From Varibaculum cambriense DSM 15806 (GTDB taxonomy: Bacteria; Actinomycetota; Actinomycetes; Actinomycetales; Actinomycetaceae): DNA of 64,000 nt. Numbering within the stretch: the first letter of the stretch is position 1; each line of letters opens with the position of its first letter. The translations under genes and the position numbers were made by a program. Below the pieces are notes generated by a model. The model was not told the DNA's origin. It saw only the letters and a program-made list of their open reading frames with translations, and searched no databases. The DNA lies in the NCBI RefSeq assembly GCF_000420065.1, contig NZ_ATUF01000002.1, forward strand, positions 434,001-498,000, in the 5' to 3' direction. Positions 56,100-63,952 of this stretch are shown piece after piece.

Positions 56100-57191
56100 C
56101 TAATAGTAGTAGGGGAAAGTTGACCAATCCGGTTCCCGATGCTCCAAGAAGGCGCGCCGCCCCTCCTCGGCCTCATCGGTTCTATAGGCCAAGCGAGTAG
56201 CCTCCCCGGCGAATAACTGTTGCCCCAGCAAACCATCATCTGCCAGGTTAAACGCATATTTTAGCATCCGGATAGCCTGCGGGGATTTGCGGGCTACAGT
56301 AAGTGCCCACTCTAGCGCCACGGTTTCTAGCTGCGGGTGCGGAACGGCCGCGTTGATAACTCCCCAGTCTGCCGCTTGCTGAGCATCATAGGTGTTCGCC
56401 AGGTAAAAGATTTGCCGCGCGCGTTTATCTCCCACCTGCCGCGCCAGCAGCGCCGAACCGTATCCGGCATCAAAGGAGCCCACATTGGCATCGGTTTGTT
56501 TGAAGCGCGCATGCTCCTGGCTCGCCAGCGCCAAATCACACACCACCACCAGAGAGTGTCCGCCCCCAGCGGCCCACCCGGGAACCGCCGCAATCACCGG
56601 TTTCGGCATAGCACGTATCAGACGCTGGACTTCCAGAATGTGCAAGCGTCCAGTACGCGCCAAATCCAGGTTTTGGCGGCGTTGGGAAACTTCCGCATCT
56701 GGATCAGCGCCTTCTTGTTCGTAGCGATACCCACCCCGGTCACGAATCCGCTGGTCACCGCCGGAGCAAAAGCTGTAGCCTCCATCGCGGTCGCTCGGAC
56801 CGTTCCCGGTGAGGATTACCGCCGCTACATCGGCGCCGCTGCGCGCATATTCCAGGCAAGCTAGCAGTTCATCTACGGTATGGGGACGAAAAGCATTGCG
56901 CACCTGCGGGCGATCAAAGGCAATTCGCAAAACCGGAAGTTTTTGCCCGCTTTTCCCACGATCGGCTAATTCGGTGGCCGCTAAGTCGCTTAGTTCATAG
57001 CGATCCCGTCCCGGCTTATACGGATTTTTTGGCTCTTTCAATTCGGACGAGGACGCGGACGCAGAGGCATCCGGGCTTCCCGCTTTCACTACCGCCCGGT
57101 GAAAGGTGAGGTCGGTTAGCTTTTCAAAGCCGGGAACTGGAATCCAACGCTGCGCGTCAAAAGTGTCAGAAACATATGCAAGCTGGCTCAT
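56100..57191 (-). CDS. menB: 1,4-Dihydroxy-2-naphthoyl-CoA synthase MenB
   Basis: 363 residues, a crotonase-fold enzyme. FCSGGDQRIRDRGGY, VPGWAAGGGHSLVVVCDL, QTDANVGSFDAGYGSALLAR and the C-terminal EGRRAFLEHREPDWSTFPYYY are MenB hallmarks. It cyclises o-succinylbenzoyl-CoA. It is about 60-70 residues longer than the E. coli enzyme, mainly a Ser/Ala-rich N-terminal insertion near residues 35-60. It is the first gene of menB-menC-menD. Confidence 0.92.
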   Translation of the reverse strand: MSQLAYVSDTFDAQRWIPVPGFEKLTDLTFHRAVVKAGSPDASASASSSELKEPKNPYKPGRDRYELSDLAATELADRGKSGQKLPVLRIAFDRPQVRNAFRPHTVDELLACLEYARSGADVAAVILTGNGPSDRDGGYSFCSGGDQRIRDRGGYRYEQEGADPDAEVSQRRQNLDLARTGRLHILEVQRLIRAMPKPVIAAVPGWAAGGGHSLVVVCDLALASQEHARFKQTDANVGSFDAGYGSALLARQVGDKRARQIFYLANTYDAQQAADWGVINAAVPHPQLETVALEWALTVARKSPQAIRMLKYAFNLADDGLLGQQLFAGEATRLAYRTDEAEEGRRAFLEHREPDWSTFPYYY

Positions 57192-57277
57192 ACCCCCACC
57201 CTACCGCGTGAGCACGTTTCCCAAGTTTCCCCCTAAGTCAGTACCACGCGAGGCAAGAAGTTTTCCTCCCGGCCTGT

Positions 57278-57388
57278 GCGCGGGGGAAGAAGTTTTTCCT
57301 CCTGCCCAAAAACTCGAAAAAGCCCCAAGGGCATTTTTCGAGTTTTACGCCCGCCTAGCCTGCTCGGATAAAACTTCTCCCCCCGCGC
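57278..57388. repeat. Palindromic repeat family A, copy 4
   Basis: Outer arms GCGCGGGGGAAGAAGTTTT (from 57278) and AAAACTTCTCCCCCCGCGC (to 57388) pair. The inner stem AAAACTCGAAAAA / TTTTTCGAGTTTT has a sequence unlike copies 1-3 yet pairs fully. The conserved TCCTGCCC and CTGCTCGGAT stretches identify the family. It lies in the 562-bp divergent gap between menB and menE. Confidence 0.82.
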
Positions 57389-57414
57389 TAGGGTCACGGC
57401 TGGTACGAAAAACC

Positions 57415-57461
57415 CGCGAGATACGCACTGAGTGTGCAGGGGCGGATTTATGCCGAAGGAC
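57415..57461. repeat. Truncated family B repeat
   Basis: The stretch from CCCGCGAGATACGCACTGAG to GGGGCGGATTTATGCCG matches 15216-15258 with a few substitutions. The two hairpins and right arm of family B are missing. Confidence 0.6.
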
Positions 57462-57506
57462 AGACAAGACCTCATTGCCGAAAACACCGGATACTCAGCT
57501 GACAAG

Positions 57507-57650
57507 CTAGGGTCGCGGCCGGTAAAAGACACGAGAGGGACACGCAAGCCACGACTATCTTCCTTAGTCGGAAACATACCTATTAATCTCTTGAGATAGT
57601 TCCCTATCCTCGCTTTGGCGAGGAAATCGGGGTCCCCCGAGCGCTTTTAC
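57507..57650. repeat. Structured repeat family C, copy 2
   Basis: 144 bp, about ten differences from 33511-33654. The terminal repeat GTAAAAG / CTTTTAC, the CCTCGC-TTTG-GCGAGG hairpin and a perfect CGACTA / TAGTCG hairpin are present. It is followed by a short family A-like remnant (AAAACCTAGCCCCCG, from about 57673) before menE. Confidence 0.75.
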
Positions 57651-57753
57651 GGTCCGACCCGATGCGGAAGGAAAACCTAGCCCCCGTGCTTGAATTCGGA
57701 TAGCCGGGAGTGGCGATAGACTGGGCGGTGACGGTTATTTTCGGAGGTTAGCT

Positions 57754-59298
57754 TTGCGTATTGTTCCCCCACCGAGCAGGGAGGCTCAGGCAGCCAGTGA
57801 AGTTTTAGCTCCTCAGGGCGACATTGGTGCTAAAGATTCCCAGATTAAGGAAGCTGAAAATAGTCCGCAGATCATCTGGTTGCAAAGCGAACTGAGTGCA
57901 GGGAAAGAACTGGGAGAAAACCGCGAGGTTCCTGCCGTGCGACCGCTGATTTTTCTACCGGTATCCGATAATCCTGCGCACGATACCTTATTCTTTACCG
58001 CGCTGCGCACCGCCCTCTGGCCGGACAAATTTACCTCCTTACCCACTATTGATTTGTCGGCGGTTGCCAGCCCGGCGAAACCCTTTTTTGCGTTGCGGAT
58101 CCTGGCAGATTACCACCCGGTATTTTTCCCAGCGCGTACCGAGCGTCTGTCCCGCTCTTGGGCTCGCCAGCAAGCATCGCGGTTGCAACGCCTGCCGGAG
58201 CAGGTAAGTTTTATTCTTTCGACTTCTGGTTCTACGAAACCCGGGGGACGCCTCGTGGGAATTTCTCTGGCGGCTTTGCGCGCCTCCCATCAGGCAACCG
58301 CCCAGCGTTTAGGGGGTGCCGGCACTTGGGTGTCGGCGCTCCCCCGAGATCATATTGCTGGTTTCCAAGTGATTGCCCGCGCCTATGCGGGGGGAACTGA
58401 GCCGGCAACTATTGATATGACCGGCGGTTTTAAACTTTCGCGCCTGAGGGAGGCACTGGAAAATATTTCCCCGGCGAACGCCCCTATTTATCTCTCGCTA
58501 GTTCCCACGCAGATGACCCGCGCCCTCGCCGATCCAGAAACCCTCAAGGCTTTGCGCCTTTGCTCTGCGATCCTGGTAGGCGGGGCGCGCATCTCGCCCT
58601 CATTGCTTGCTGCCGGACGCGAACAGGGGTTGAAACTGGTCACCACCTACGGGATGACCGAAACTTGCGGGGGCTGCGTCTATGACGGTGTCCCCCTGCC
58701 GGGAGTCAAAGTTGCAGTTAACGGGGGCAGGATTTGTCTGTCTACCCCCACTTTGATGAGCGGCTATTTGGAGGCAGAATCAGATCCAGAAATCCGCGAA
58801 CATTCGGGGCAAACCTGGCTGGCTACCAATGATGCGGGCAGAATTATTTTTGAGGACGAGGACGCGGGTAAAGTCGCAACCCAAACTATTGATGACTCCA
58901 CCCCAGCTCAACTGGAAGTGCTCGGCCGCCTGGATGACACCATCATTTCCGGCGGGGAAAATATCTCCCTCCCCCGGGTGACCCGGGCGGCGGAACAGGC
59001 GGGATTTTCGGGAATAGAGTTCTGCGGGCTGCCCGATGAGGAATGGGGACAGCTGCTCTGCGCAGTTTTTTCGGCTGCCGCTTTGCCCACCCCAAGGCCC
59101 GATGACACCCGCGACCTGGCTCAATTAGGCCACCAACTGCGCGAATCCCTCAGACAGCAGTTACCGCCCGCGCATCTGCCCCGCGCGGTGGCGCTACTCC
59201 CCCAATTTCCGCTGCTGCCCAGTGGGAAACTAGATCGCCGCGCCCTACAAGCTGCCGCCCGCGCCGCCGATAAAGAAAACCGCACCTGGCGCAAATAA
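57754..59298 (+). CDS. menE: o-Succinylbenzoate-CoA ligase MenE
   Basis: 514 residues starting at TTG after GGAGG. The AMP-binding signature SFILSTSGSTKPGGRLVGIS lies near residue 150. TYGMTETCGGCVYDG, the LGRLDDTIISGGENI hinge, and LPSGKLDRRAL with the C-terminal catalytic Lys complete the ANL-family set. It activates o-succinylbenzoate with ATP and CoA. It is divergent from menB across the repeat-filled gap. Confidence 0.92.
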   Translation: MRIVPPPSREAQAASEVLAPQGDIGAKDSQIKEAENSPQIIWLQSELSAGKELGENREVPAVRPLIFLPVSDNPAHDTLFFTALRTALWPDKFTSLPTIDLSAVASPAKPFFALRILADYHPVFFPARTERLSRSWARQQASRLQRLPEQVSFILSTSGSTKPGGRLVGISLAALRASHQATAQRLGGAGTWVSALPRDHIAGFQVIARAYAGGTEPATIDMTGGFKLSRLREALENISPANAPIYLSLVPTQMTRALADPETLKALRLCSAILVGGARISPSLLAAGREQGLKLVTTYGMTETCGGCVYDGVPLPGVKVAVNGGRICLSTPTLMSGYLEAESDPEIREHSGQTWLATNDAGRIIFEDEDAGKVATQTIDDSTPAQLEVLGRLDDTIISGGENISLPRVTRAAEQAGFSGIEFCGLPDEEWGQLLCAVFSAAALPTPRPDDTRDLAQLGHQLRESLRQQLPPAHLPRAVALLPQFPLLPSGKLDRRALQAAARAADKENRTWRK

Positions 59299-59337
59299 CG
59301 GGGTTACTGACCAAACTGGCATTAGCCCCAAATAAGA

Positions 59338-59367
59338 AGAGGCGGCGAGGAAAACCCCGCCGCCTCT
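59338..59367. terminator. Bidirectional terminator between menE and trpB2
   Basis: A 10-bp stem AGAGGCGGCG / CGCCGCCTCT between two convergent genes, about 40 bp after menE and 14 bp before the trpB2 stop. Confidence 0.75.
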
Positions 59368-59380
59368 ACCAAAAGTTCAG

Positions 59381-60685
59381 TTACTTCTGTAGCACCTGGT
59401 GATAGGCCGCCAAGTCCAGCACCCCGTTACCAGACAGTCCGATCAAGAGCACCTGACCATCCCGAGCCTCCCCGGAGCGGATGAAGTCCAGTGCGCCGGC
59501 TACCGCGTGGGTAGATTCCGGAGCGGGAATAATTCCCTCGGCGCGCGCGAACTCGAGCCCGGCCGCAAAGGTTTCTTCTTGCGGATAGGCGCGTGCTTCC
59601 ATCAATCCCAGGTGGTAGGCGTGAGACACCATCGGTGCCATCCCGTGATAACGCAAGCCACCAGCGTGAATCGGATCCGGAACAAACTCATGCCCCAGGG
59701 TATACATCTTCATTAGCGGCGTCAGCCCCGACATATCCCCAAAGTCATAGCGATATTCGCCTTGCGTGAGCGAAGGACAGGCAGCCGGTTCACAGGCCAC
59801 CACCCGCGAGTTCTTTCCTTCGCGCAGATTCTCGCCGATAAAAGGAGTGGACAATCCGCCCAGGTTAGAGCCGCCCCCGGCGCAACCGAAAATAAAGTCC
59901 GCGCCGGATTCACCAGCTTTAGCCAGTTGAACTTGGGCTTCCAGGCCGATTACCGTCTGGTGGATAATCACCTGATTCATTACCGAGCCCAAAGCGTAGT
60001 GCGCCTGCGGATCCGAAACCGCAGATTCGACTGCCTCTGAAATCGCCATTCCTAAAGACCCAGAAGTATCGGGGTTTTCAGCTTGGATGCGGCGACCTGC
60101 CTCGGTGCGATCGGAGGGCGAACTCCAGCATTTTGCACCGTAAGTTTCCATTTGCATCCGCCGATAGGGCTTTTGATCGTAGGAGGAACGCACCTGCCAT
60201 ACTTCACAGTCCATTCCCAGCATGGAGCAGGCCATCGCCAGGGAAGCGCCCCACTGCCCGGCACCAGTTTCCGTGGTGAGCCGTTTAATCCCAGCCACCG
60301 CATTGTAATAAGCCTGCGCTAAGGCCGAGTTGGGCTTATGGGATCCGGCCGGCGAATTACCTTCATATTTGTAGTAGATACGACACTTGGTACCTAATTC
60401 CTGCTCTAAGTTATGAGCACGATAAAGGGGAGCGGGACGGAAGTTGGTGTACAGTTCTCGGACCCGCTGGGGAATATCGATATAGCGTTCCTTGCTCATC
60501 TCTAGTTCGATGAGTCCGGGAGCAAATAACGGTTCCAAGTCTTTCGCGGTGATTGGCTCCCGGGTCTGCGGGTTCAGGTAGGGAGGCATCGGCTCCGGGA
60601 AATCCGCAGCCAGGTTGTACCAGCGAGCAGGGATATGGTTATCGATCGGAAATCCTAAAGGTTGGATTCTAGGGTTATCAGTCAT
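59381..60685 (-). CDS. trpB2: TrpB2-type tryptophan synthase beta chain
   Basis: 434 residues with a GAGGAG ribosome binding site. The PLP lysine lies in NSPAGSHKPNSA near residue 113 and the catalytic region is TTETGAGQWGASLA. The long N-terminal extension (LPARWYNL-like start) and FAPGLIELEMSKERYIDIP belong to the TrpB2 group rather than TrpB1. It condenses indole with L-serine. No trpA or other trp gene is adjacent, and TrpB2 lacks a strict need for TrpA, so it may use free indole. Expression is under a trp attenuator just upstream. Confidence 0.93.
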   Translation of the reverse strand: MTDNPRIQPLGFPIDNHIPARWYNLAADFPEPMPPYLNPQTREPITAKDLEPLFAPGLIELEMSKERYIDIPQRVRELYTNFRPAPLYRAHNLEQELGTKCRIYYKYEGNSPAGSHKPNSALAQAYYNAVAGIKRLTTETGAGQWGASLAMACSMLGMDCEVWQVRSSYDQKPYRRMQMETYGAKCWSSPSDRTEAGRRIQAENPDTSGSLGMAISEAVESAVSDPQAHYALGSVMNQVIIHQTVIGLEAQVQLAKAGESGADFIFGCAGGGSNLGGLSTPFIGENLREGKNSRVVACEPAACPSLTQGEYRYDFGDMSGLTPLMKMYTLGHEFVPDPIHAGGLRYHGMAPMVSHAYHLGLMEARAYPQEETFAAGLEFARAEGIIPAPESTHAVAGALDFIRSGEARDGQVLLIGLSGNGVLDLAAYHQVLQK

Positions 60686-60742
60686 CTCTTGCTCCTCAAT
60701 GAAATATCACTTCTATTAATACAGTTTCCGCTGGCGGGAGAC

Positions 60743-60768
60743 AAAAAAATACCCGCCAACTGGCGGGT
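60743..60768 (-). promoter_or_regulatory. Transcription attenuator (intrinsic terminator) of trpB2
   Basis: On the minus strand, arm ACCCGCC (60768-60762), loop AGTT, arm GGCGGGT (60757-60751), then ATTTTTTT. The first arm can instead pair with an identical GGCGGGT at 60798-60792 that overlaps the leader-peptide stop codon, making an antiterminator. This is the 2:3 versus 3:4 choice of classical amino-acid attenuators. Confidence 0.88.
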
Positions 60769-60797
60769 TCTATAAATACCTGAAAGAAAGGACCCGC

Positions 60798-60845
60798 CTA
60801 AGCGAGCCACCACCACTGAATCGATTTGATTGCTGTTTCTTCCAT
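60798..60845 (-). CDS. trpL: trp leader peptide with three tandem Trp codons
   Basis: A 15-codon ORF reading MEETAIKSIQWWWLA followed by TAG. Three consecutive TGG codons lie near its end, five codons before the stop. An in-frame TAG four codons upstream fixes the ATG as the only start. A ribosome stalled on the Trp codons leaves the GGCGGGT at 60798-60792 free to form the antiterminator. A ribosome that reaches the stop covers it and lets the terminator form. It precedes trpB2 by 110 bp. Confidence 0.88.
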   Translation of the reverse strand: MEETAIKSIQWWWLA

Positions 60846-60851
60846 GCCCTC

Positions 60852-60881
60852 ATGCTAACGAAAACGTGAGAGCAACTACAA
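60852..60881 (-). promoter_or_regulatory. Candidate promoter of trpL-trpB2
   Basis: Minus-strand TTGTAG (60881-60876) and TAGCAT (60857-60852), spacer 18 bp. The -10 ends six bases before the leader ATG, so transcription may start at or next to it, giving a leaderless leader peptide. Confidence 0.45.
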
Positions 60882-60931
60882 GCCGTCTCAAAAATTGGCG
60901 TTTTGTTTCTCGAGGCTTTAATCTAAACGTA

Positions 60932-61009
60932 GCCATCAAGAGCAGCGCAGAGACCTGGCTCGCGCGCTGCAGCAACCGATAAGACGGTGCTAATGCCAGG
61001 ACCGATGGG
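60932..61009 (+). ncRNA. SAM-I/SAM-IV-type riboswitch controlling metNIQ
   Basis: P1 pairs CCATC (60933-60937) with GATGG (61004-61008). P2 pairs GCAGCGC (60942-60948) with GCGCTGC (60964-60970). P3 pairs ACCG (60975-60978) with CGGT (60985-60988). A pseudoknot pairs CCTGGC in the P2 loop (60954-60959) with GCCAGG (60995-61000). The core strings ATCAAGAG, GCAACC and GGTGCTAAT are those of the SAM clan. No separate P4 is seen, as in the compact SAM-I/IV variants. The 3' strand of P1 abuts the ribosome binding site GAAGGA (61010-61015 region), suggesting translational control. Confidence 0.88.
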
Positions 61010-61018
61010 AAGGAACTT

Positions 61019-62041
61019 ATGAGTAACGCGAAAGCGGAAAATCCGTTAATTGAGTTGCGGGACGTCTATAAAATTTATCCCCGCAAAAAGCAGGACAAGC
61101 TACACGCCCTCGACGGTATCTCCCTAAAAATTGGGGCCGGAGAAATCCACGGCATCGTGGGGCAATCGGGAGCCGGAAAATCTACGCTGATTCGTTGCTT
61201 AACTGCCTTGGAGCATCCCACTTCGGGGGAAATCCTGGTGGCAGGACAAAATCTTTCCACTCTTTCGGAAAAGCATTTGCGTCAGGCGCGCCGTTCGATA
61301 GGCATGGTGTTTCAGGCGGCTAACCTGCTGGATTCACGTACTGCCGCCGGCAATATTGCCTATCCGCTATATCTGGCGGGTCAAAAACGCGGGGAACGCC
61401 ACGAGCGGGTGCAAAAGCTTCTCGATTTGGTGGGCCTGCATGACCGCGGTTCCTCTTATCCTTCCCAGCTTTCCGGGGGGCAACAGCAACGAGTAGGGGT
61501 CGCCCGAGCACTTGCTGATGAACCGCAAGTATTACTATGCGATGAGCCCACCAGCGCTTTGGATACTGAATCCACCCAGCAGATTCTGCATTTAATTAAG
61601 GATGTACACGATCGTCTGGGCGTAACCGTGGTGATTATTACCCACGAGATGAGCGTGGTGCGGGAGATTTGCACCCACGTTACTTTGCTAGAGGGCGGAA
61701 AGATTGTGCAGACCGGTTCGGTGGAGGACGTAGTCAAGGATCCTTCCTCCCGCCTAGCAAAAGACCTGGTTCCGCCCCCAATTGTTGACGATGAAGTAAC
61801 TTTAGACGGTCAGCCCGCCTCGGTAGTGGATATTGCTTTCACTTCGTCGCCGGGGGTGCCTACCGGATCTAAAGTTATGGATCTGGTCGCCCAATTGGGT
61901 GGCGATATTGTGGCCGGGACCTTTGAAACCGTGGGAACCACGCAGGTTGGCCGCTTAGCTCTGGGAGTAAAAACCACGGAACTGGACGGCTTTATTCGGG
62001 AACTGGAAAATCATCACGTCTATACGGAGGTGCGGGCATGA
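61019..62041 (+). CDS. metN: Methionine ABC transporter ATP-binding protein
   Basis: 340 residues. Walker [11 protein letters not shown], signature LSGGQQQRV, Walker [13 protein letters not shown] and the switch histidine in ITHEM are intact. The C-terminal NIL-type ACT-like domain (about residues 265-340) senses methionine in MetN homologues and gives transinhibition. It powers methionine import with MetI and MetQ. Directly downstream of the SAM riboswitch. Confidence 0.96.
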   Translation: MSNAKAENPLIELRDVYKIYPRKKQDKLHALDGISLKIGAGEIHGIVGQSGAGKSTLIRCLTALEHPTSGEILVAGQNLSTLSEKHLRQARRSIGMVFQAANLLDSRTAAGNIAYPLYLAGQKRGERHERVQKLLDLVGLHDRGSSYPSQLSGGQQQRVGVARALADEPQVLLCDEPTSALDTESTQQILHLIKDVHDRLGVTVVIITHEMSVVREICTHVTLLEGGKIVQTGSVEDVVKDPSSRLAKDLVPPPIVDDEVTLDGQPASVVDIAFTSSPGVPTGSKVMDLVAQLGGDIVAGTFETVGTTQVGRLALGVKTTELDGFIRELENHHVYTEVRA

Positions 62042-62778
62042 GTCTTATCGTTACTACCTCACAGGTTGCGACCCTGATGCCCCTGGCTGCGGATGATTCC
62101 GGCCGTTGGTTTTCCAATCCGGTAATTACTAATAATCTTCTGGACGCCACTTTAGAAACCATCTATATGTCGCTATGGTCGGGATTTTTCTCGATACTGC
62201 TGGGACTGCCGATTGGTTTGCTGCTAGTAGCTACTGCTCCGGCGGGGCTACTATCAGCTTCTAAGGTCGCGCGCGTGCTCTACGCGGTGCTGGGATTCAT
62301 CGTGAACGTAGGCCGCTCGCTGCCCTTCGTAATCTTGATGATTTCGATTATCCCCTTCACTCGCCTGCTGGTGGGCACCTCTTTAGGGTGGAAAGCGGCG
62401 GTAGTGCCACTAACTCTGGCGGCGGCGCCTTTCTTTGCCCGCCTGGTGGAATCTAATGTGCAAGGCGTAGAAAGCGGAAAACTGGAAGCCGCAAAAATGG
62501 CGGGGGCCTCTAACTGGCAAATCATGTTGGGGGTGCAGGTACGCGAAGCGCTTCCCTCTCTAATCCAGTCGATTACCGTCACCTTGATTTCTTTGATAGG
62601 TTACGGCGCGATGGCAGGTACTTTAGGTACCGGCGGCCTAGGTGCTCTCGCCATGAACTACGGCTACACCCGCTTTATGGGTGACGTGATGCTAATCGTG
62701 GTCATAGACATCTTGCTGATCGTAGTCATCGTACAGTGGGTGGGCGACATGCTTAGCCGGCTGGTCGATCACCGCTAA
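62038..62778 (+). CDS. metI: Methionine ABC transporter permease
   Basis: 246 residues with about five to six membrane helices. The coupling-helix region ESNVQGVESGKLEAAKMAGASNWQI (EAA motif) lies near residue 150, followed by GYGAMAGTLGTGGLGALAMNYGY, typical of MetI. Its ATG overlaps the metN stop by 4 bp, so the two are co-translated. Confidence 0.95.
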   Translation: MSLIVTTSQVATLMPLAADDSGRWFSNPVITNNLLDATLETIYMSLWSGFFSILLGLPIGLLLVATAPAGLLSASKVARVLYAVLGFIVNVGRSLPFVILMISIIPFTRLLVGTSLGWKAAVVPLTLAAAPFFARLVESNVQGVESGKLEAAKMAGASNWQIMLGVQVREALPSLIQSITVTLISLIGYGAMAGTLGTGGLGALAMNYGYTRFMGDVMLIVVIDILLIVVIVQWVGDMLSRLVDHR

Positions 62779-62802
62779 GGGAAAACCAGTCGGAGATTCT
62801 CA

Positions 62803-62820
62803 CCGCTCTTAGCGGTTTTC
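62803..62820 (+). terminator. Small hairpin between metI and metQ
   Basis: ACCGCT-CTT-AGCGGT followed by TTTT. A weak intrinsic terminator that could lower or uncouple metQ transcription. Confidence 0.5.
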
Positions 62821-62958
62821 AGTAAAAATTATTATTCCCTGGCACCATGCTAGGTATCTGGGGAAGCTTCCATCCTCGGCCGCTCTATAGACGCAGGCGA
62901 GGACGGGCAGGAAAACTTTGTAAACTACCTAAATAACAACCATTTAAAGGAAAAGAAA

Positions 62959-63786
62959 ATGAAAACTTGGAAGAAAATTGTAGCCGCAGCTGGGGCTGCT
63001 AGCTTGGCATTGGGACTTGCAGCTTGCGGTGGCGGAGATTCCGCTGCTGACGCCAACAAACTAATTGTGGGAGCCTCCCCTACGCCGCATGCGCAGATCT
63101 TGCGTTACGTGGCCGATAACTTGGCTAAGAAGCAGGGCATCGAGTTGGAAATCAAAGAGTACACCGACTATAACCAACCGAATCAAGCCTTGAACTCTGG
63201 GGATCTGGATGCCAACTATTATCAGACGGTTCCCTATTTCGATGAGAAGACCGCTAAGAACAACTGGCAGTTCGACCACGGTAAGGGAATCCACTTGGAG
63301 CCGGTGGGTATTTATTCCGAAAAGCTCAAGGATATTAAGGATCTGAAGGACGGCGCCAAGATTGGGGTCATCACTGAAGAAACTAACCAGAAGCGCGGCC
63401 TGCAGCTACTGGCTGATAATGGTTTGATTAAGTTGCCGAAGGATGAAAATCAACAGTTGGTGGCGGTGATTGCCAAGTCTAAAGAATACAATCCGCGTGG
63501 CTTTGACCTGTCTGAGGTGGAAGGTCCCCAGTTGGTACGCTCGCTGGCTGACCTGGATATCGCGGTAATTAACGGTAACTTTGCTCTAGATGGCGGCAAA
63601 AAGCCTTCCGACGCTTTGGTTCTAGAATCCCCCAAGGACAACCCTTCCCTGAACATTCTGGTTTGGAAGAAGGATTCCAAAAAGCTGGAAGCGATTAAGA
63701 AGCTGGACGCGTTGCTGCACTCTCCGGAAGTAAAGGCTTTCATCGAGAAGAAGTGGCCGAATAAGGCAGTGCTACCTGGTTTTTAA
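62959..63786 (+). CDS. metQ: Methionine-binding lipoprotein MetQ
   Basis: 275 residues. The lipoprotein signal LALGLAACGGG gives an N-terminal lipidated Cys. The NlpA/MetQ fold follows: IVGASPTPHAQILRYV, YTDYNQPNQALNSGDLDANYYQTVPYF, and DLDIAVINGNFA. It captures methionine outside the membrane for MetNI. AAAGGAAAAG precedes the ATG. It is separated from metI by 180 bp with a small terminator and may have its own promoter. Confidence 0.95.
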   Translation: MKTWKKIVAAAGAASLALGLAACGGGDSAADANKLIVGASPTPHAQILRYVADNLAKKQGIELEIKEYTDYNQPNQALNSGDLDANYYQTVPYFDEKTAKNNWQFDHGKGIHLEPVGIYSEKLKDIKDLKDGAKIGVITEETNQKRGLQLLADNGLIKLPKDENQQLVAVIAKSKEYNPRGFDLSEVEGPQLVRSLADLDIAVINGNFALDGGKKPSDALVLESPKDNPSLNILVWKKDSKKLEAIKKLDALLHSPEVKAFIEKKWPNKAVLPGF

Positions 63787-63832
63787 TTCGACTGACCTAG
63801 TCGCTTTGAAAATCTAATCGCTTGAAATCTAT

Positions 63833-63869
63833 GGGGGCGGGTTCGAAGAAAATCTTCGAACCCGCCCCC
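63833..63869. terminator. Terminator between metQ and the convergent regulator gene
   Basis: A perfect 17-bp stem GGGGGCGGGTTCGAAGA and its complement, with loop AAA, between metQ and a gene entering from the right edge. Confidence 0.8.
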
Positions 63870-63952
63870 CGCTATGTATATCTACGAGTAGTTACCACTA
63901 CTAGTCCGCAGTCACCTATTGCGGATAGCAATAACTTTCAGATTGCAAGTTT

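Noticed and set aside
57233-57577. 114-codon minus frame in the menB-menE gap
   Set aside because: Encoded by intergenic repeats, no start signal, no conservation beyond the DNA repeat.
60686-60930. T-box riboswitch for trpB2
   Set aside because: No T-box consensus is present. The leader peptide with a Trp run and alternating stems explains the region better.
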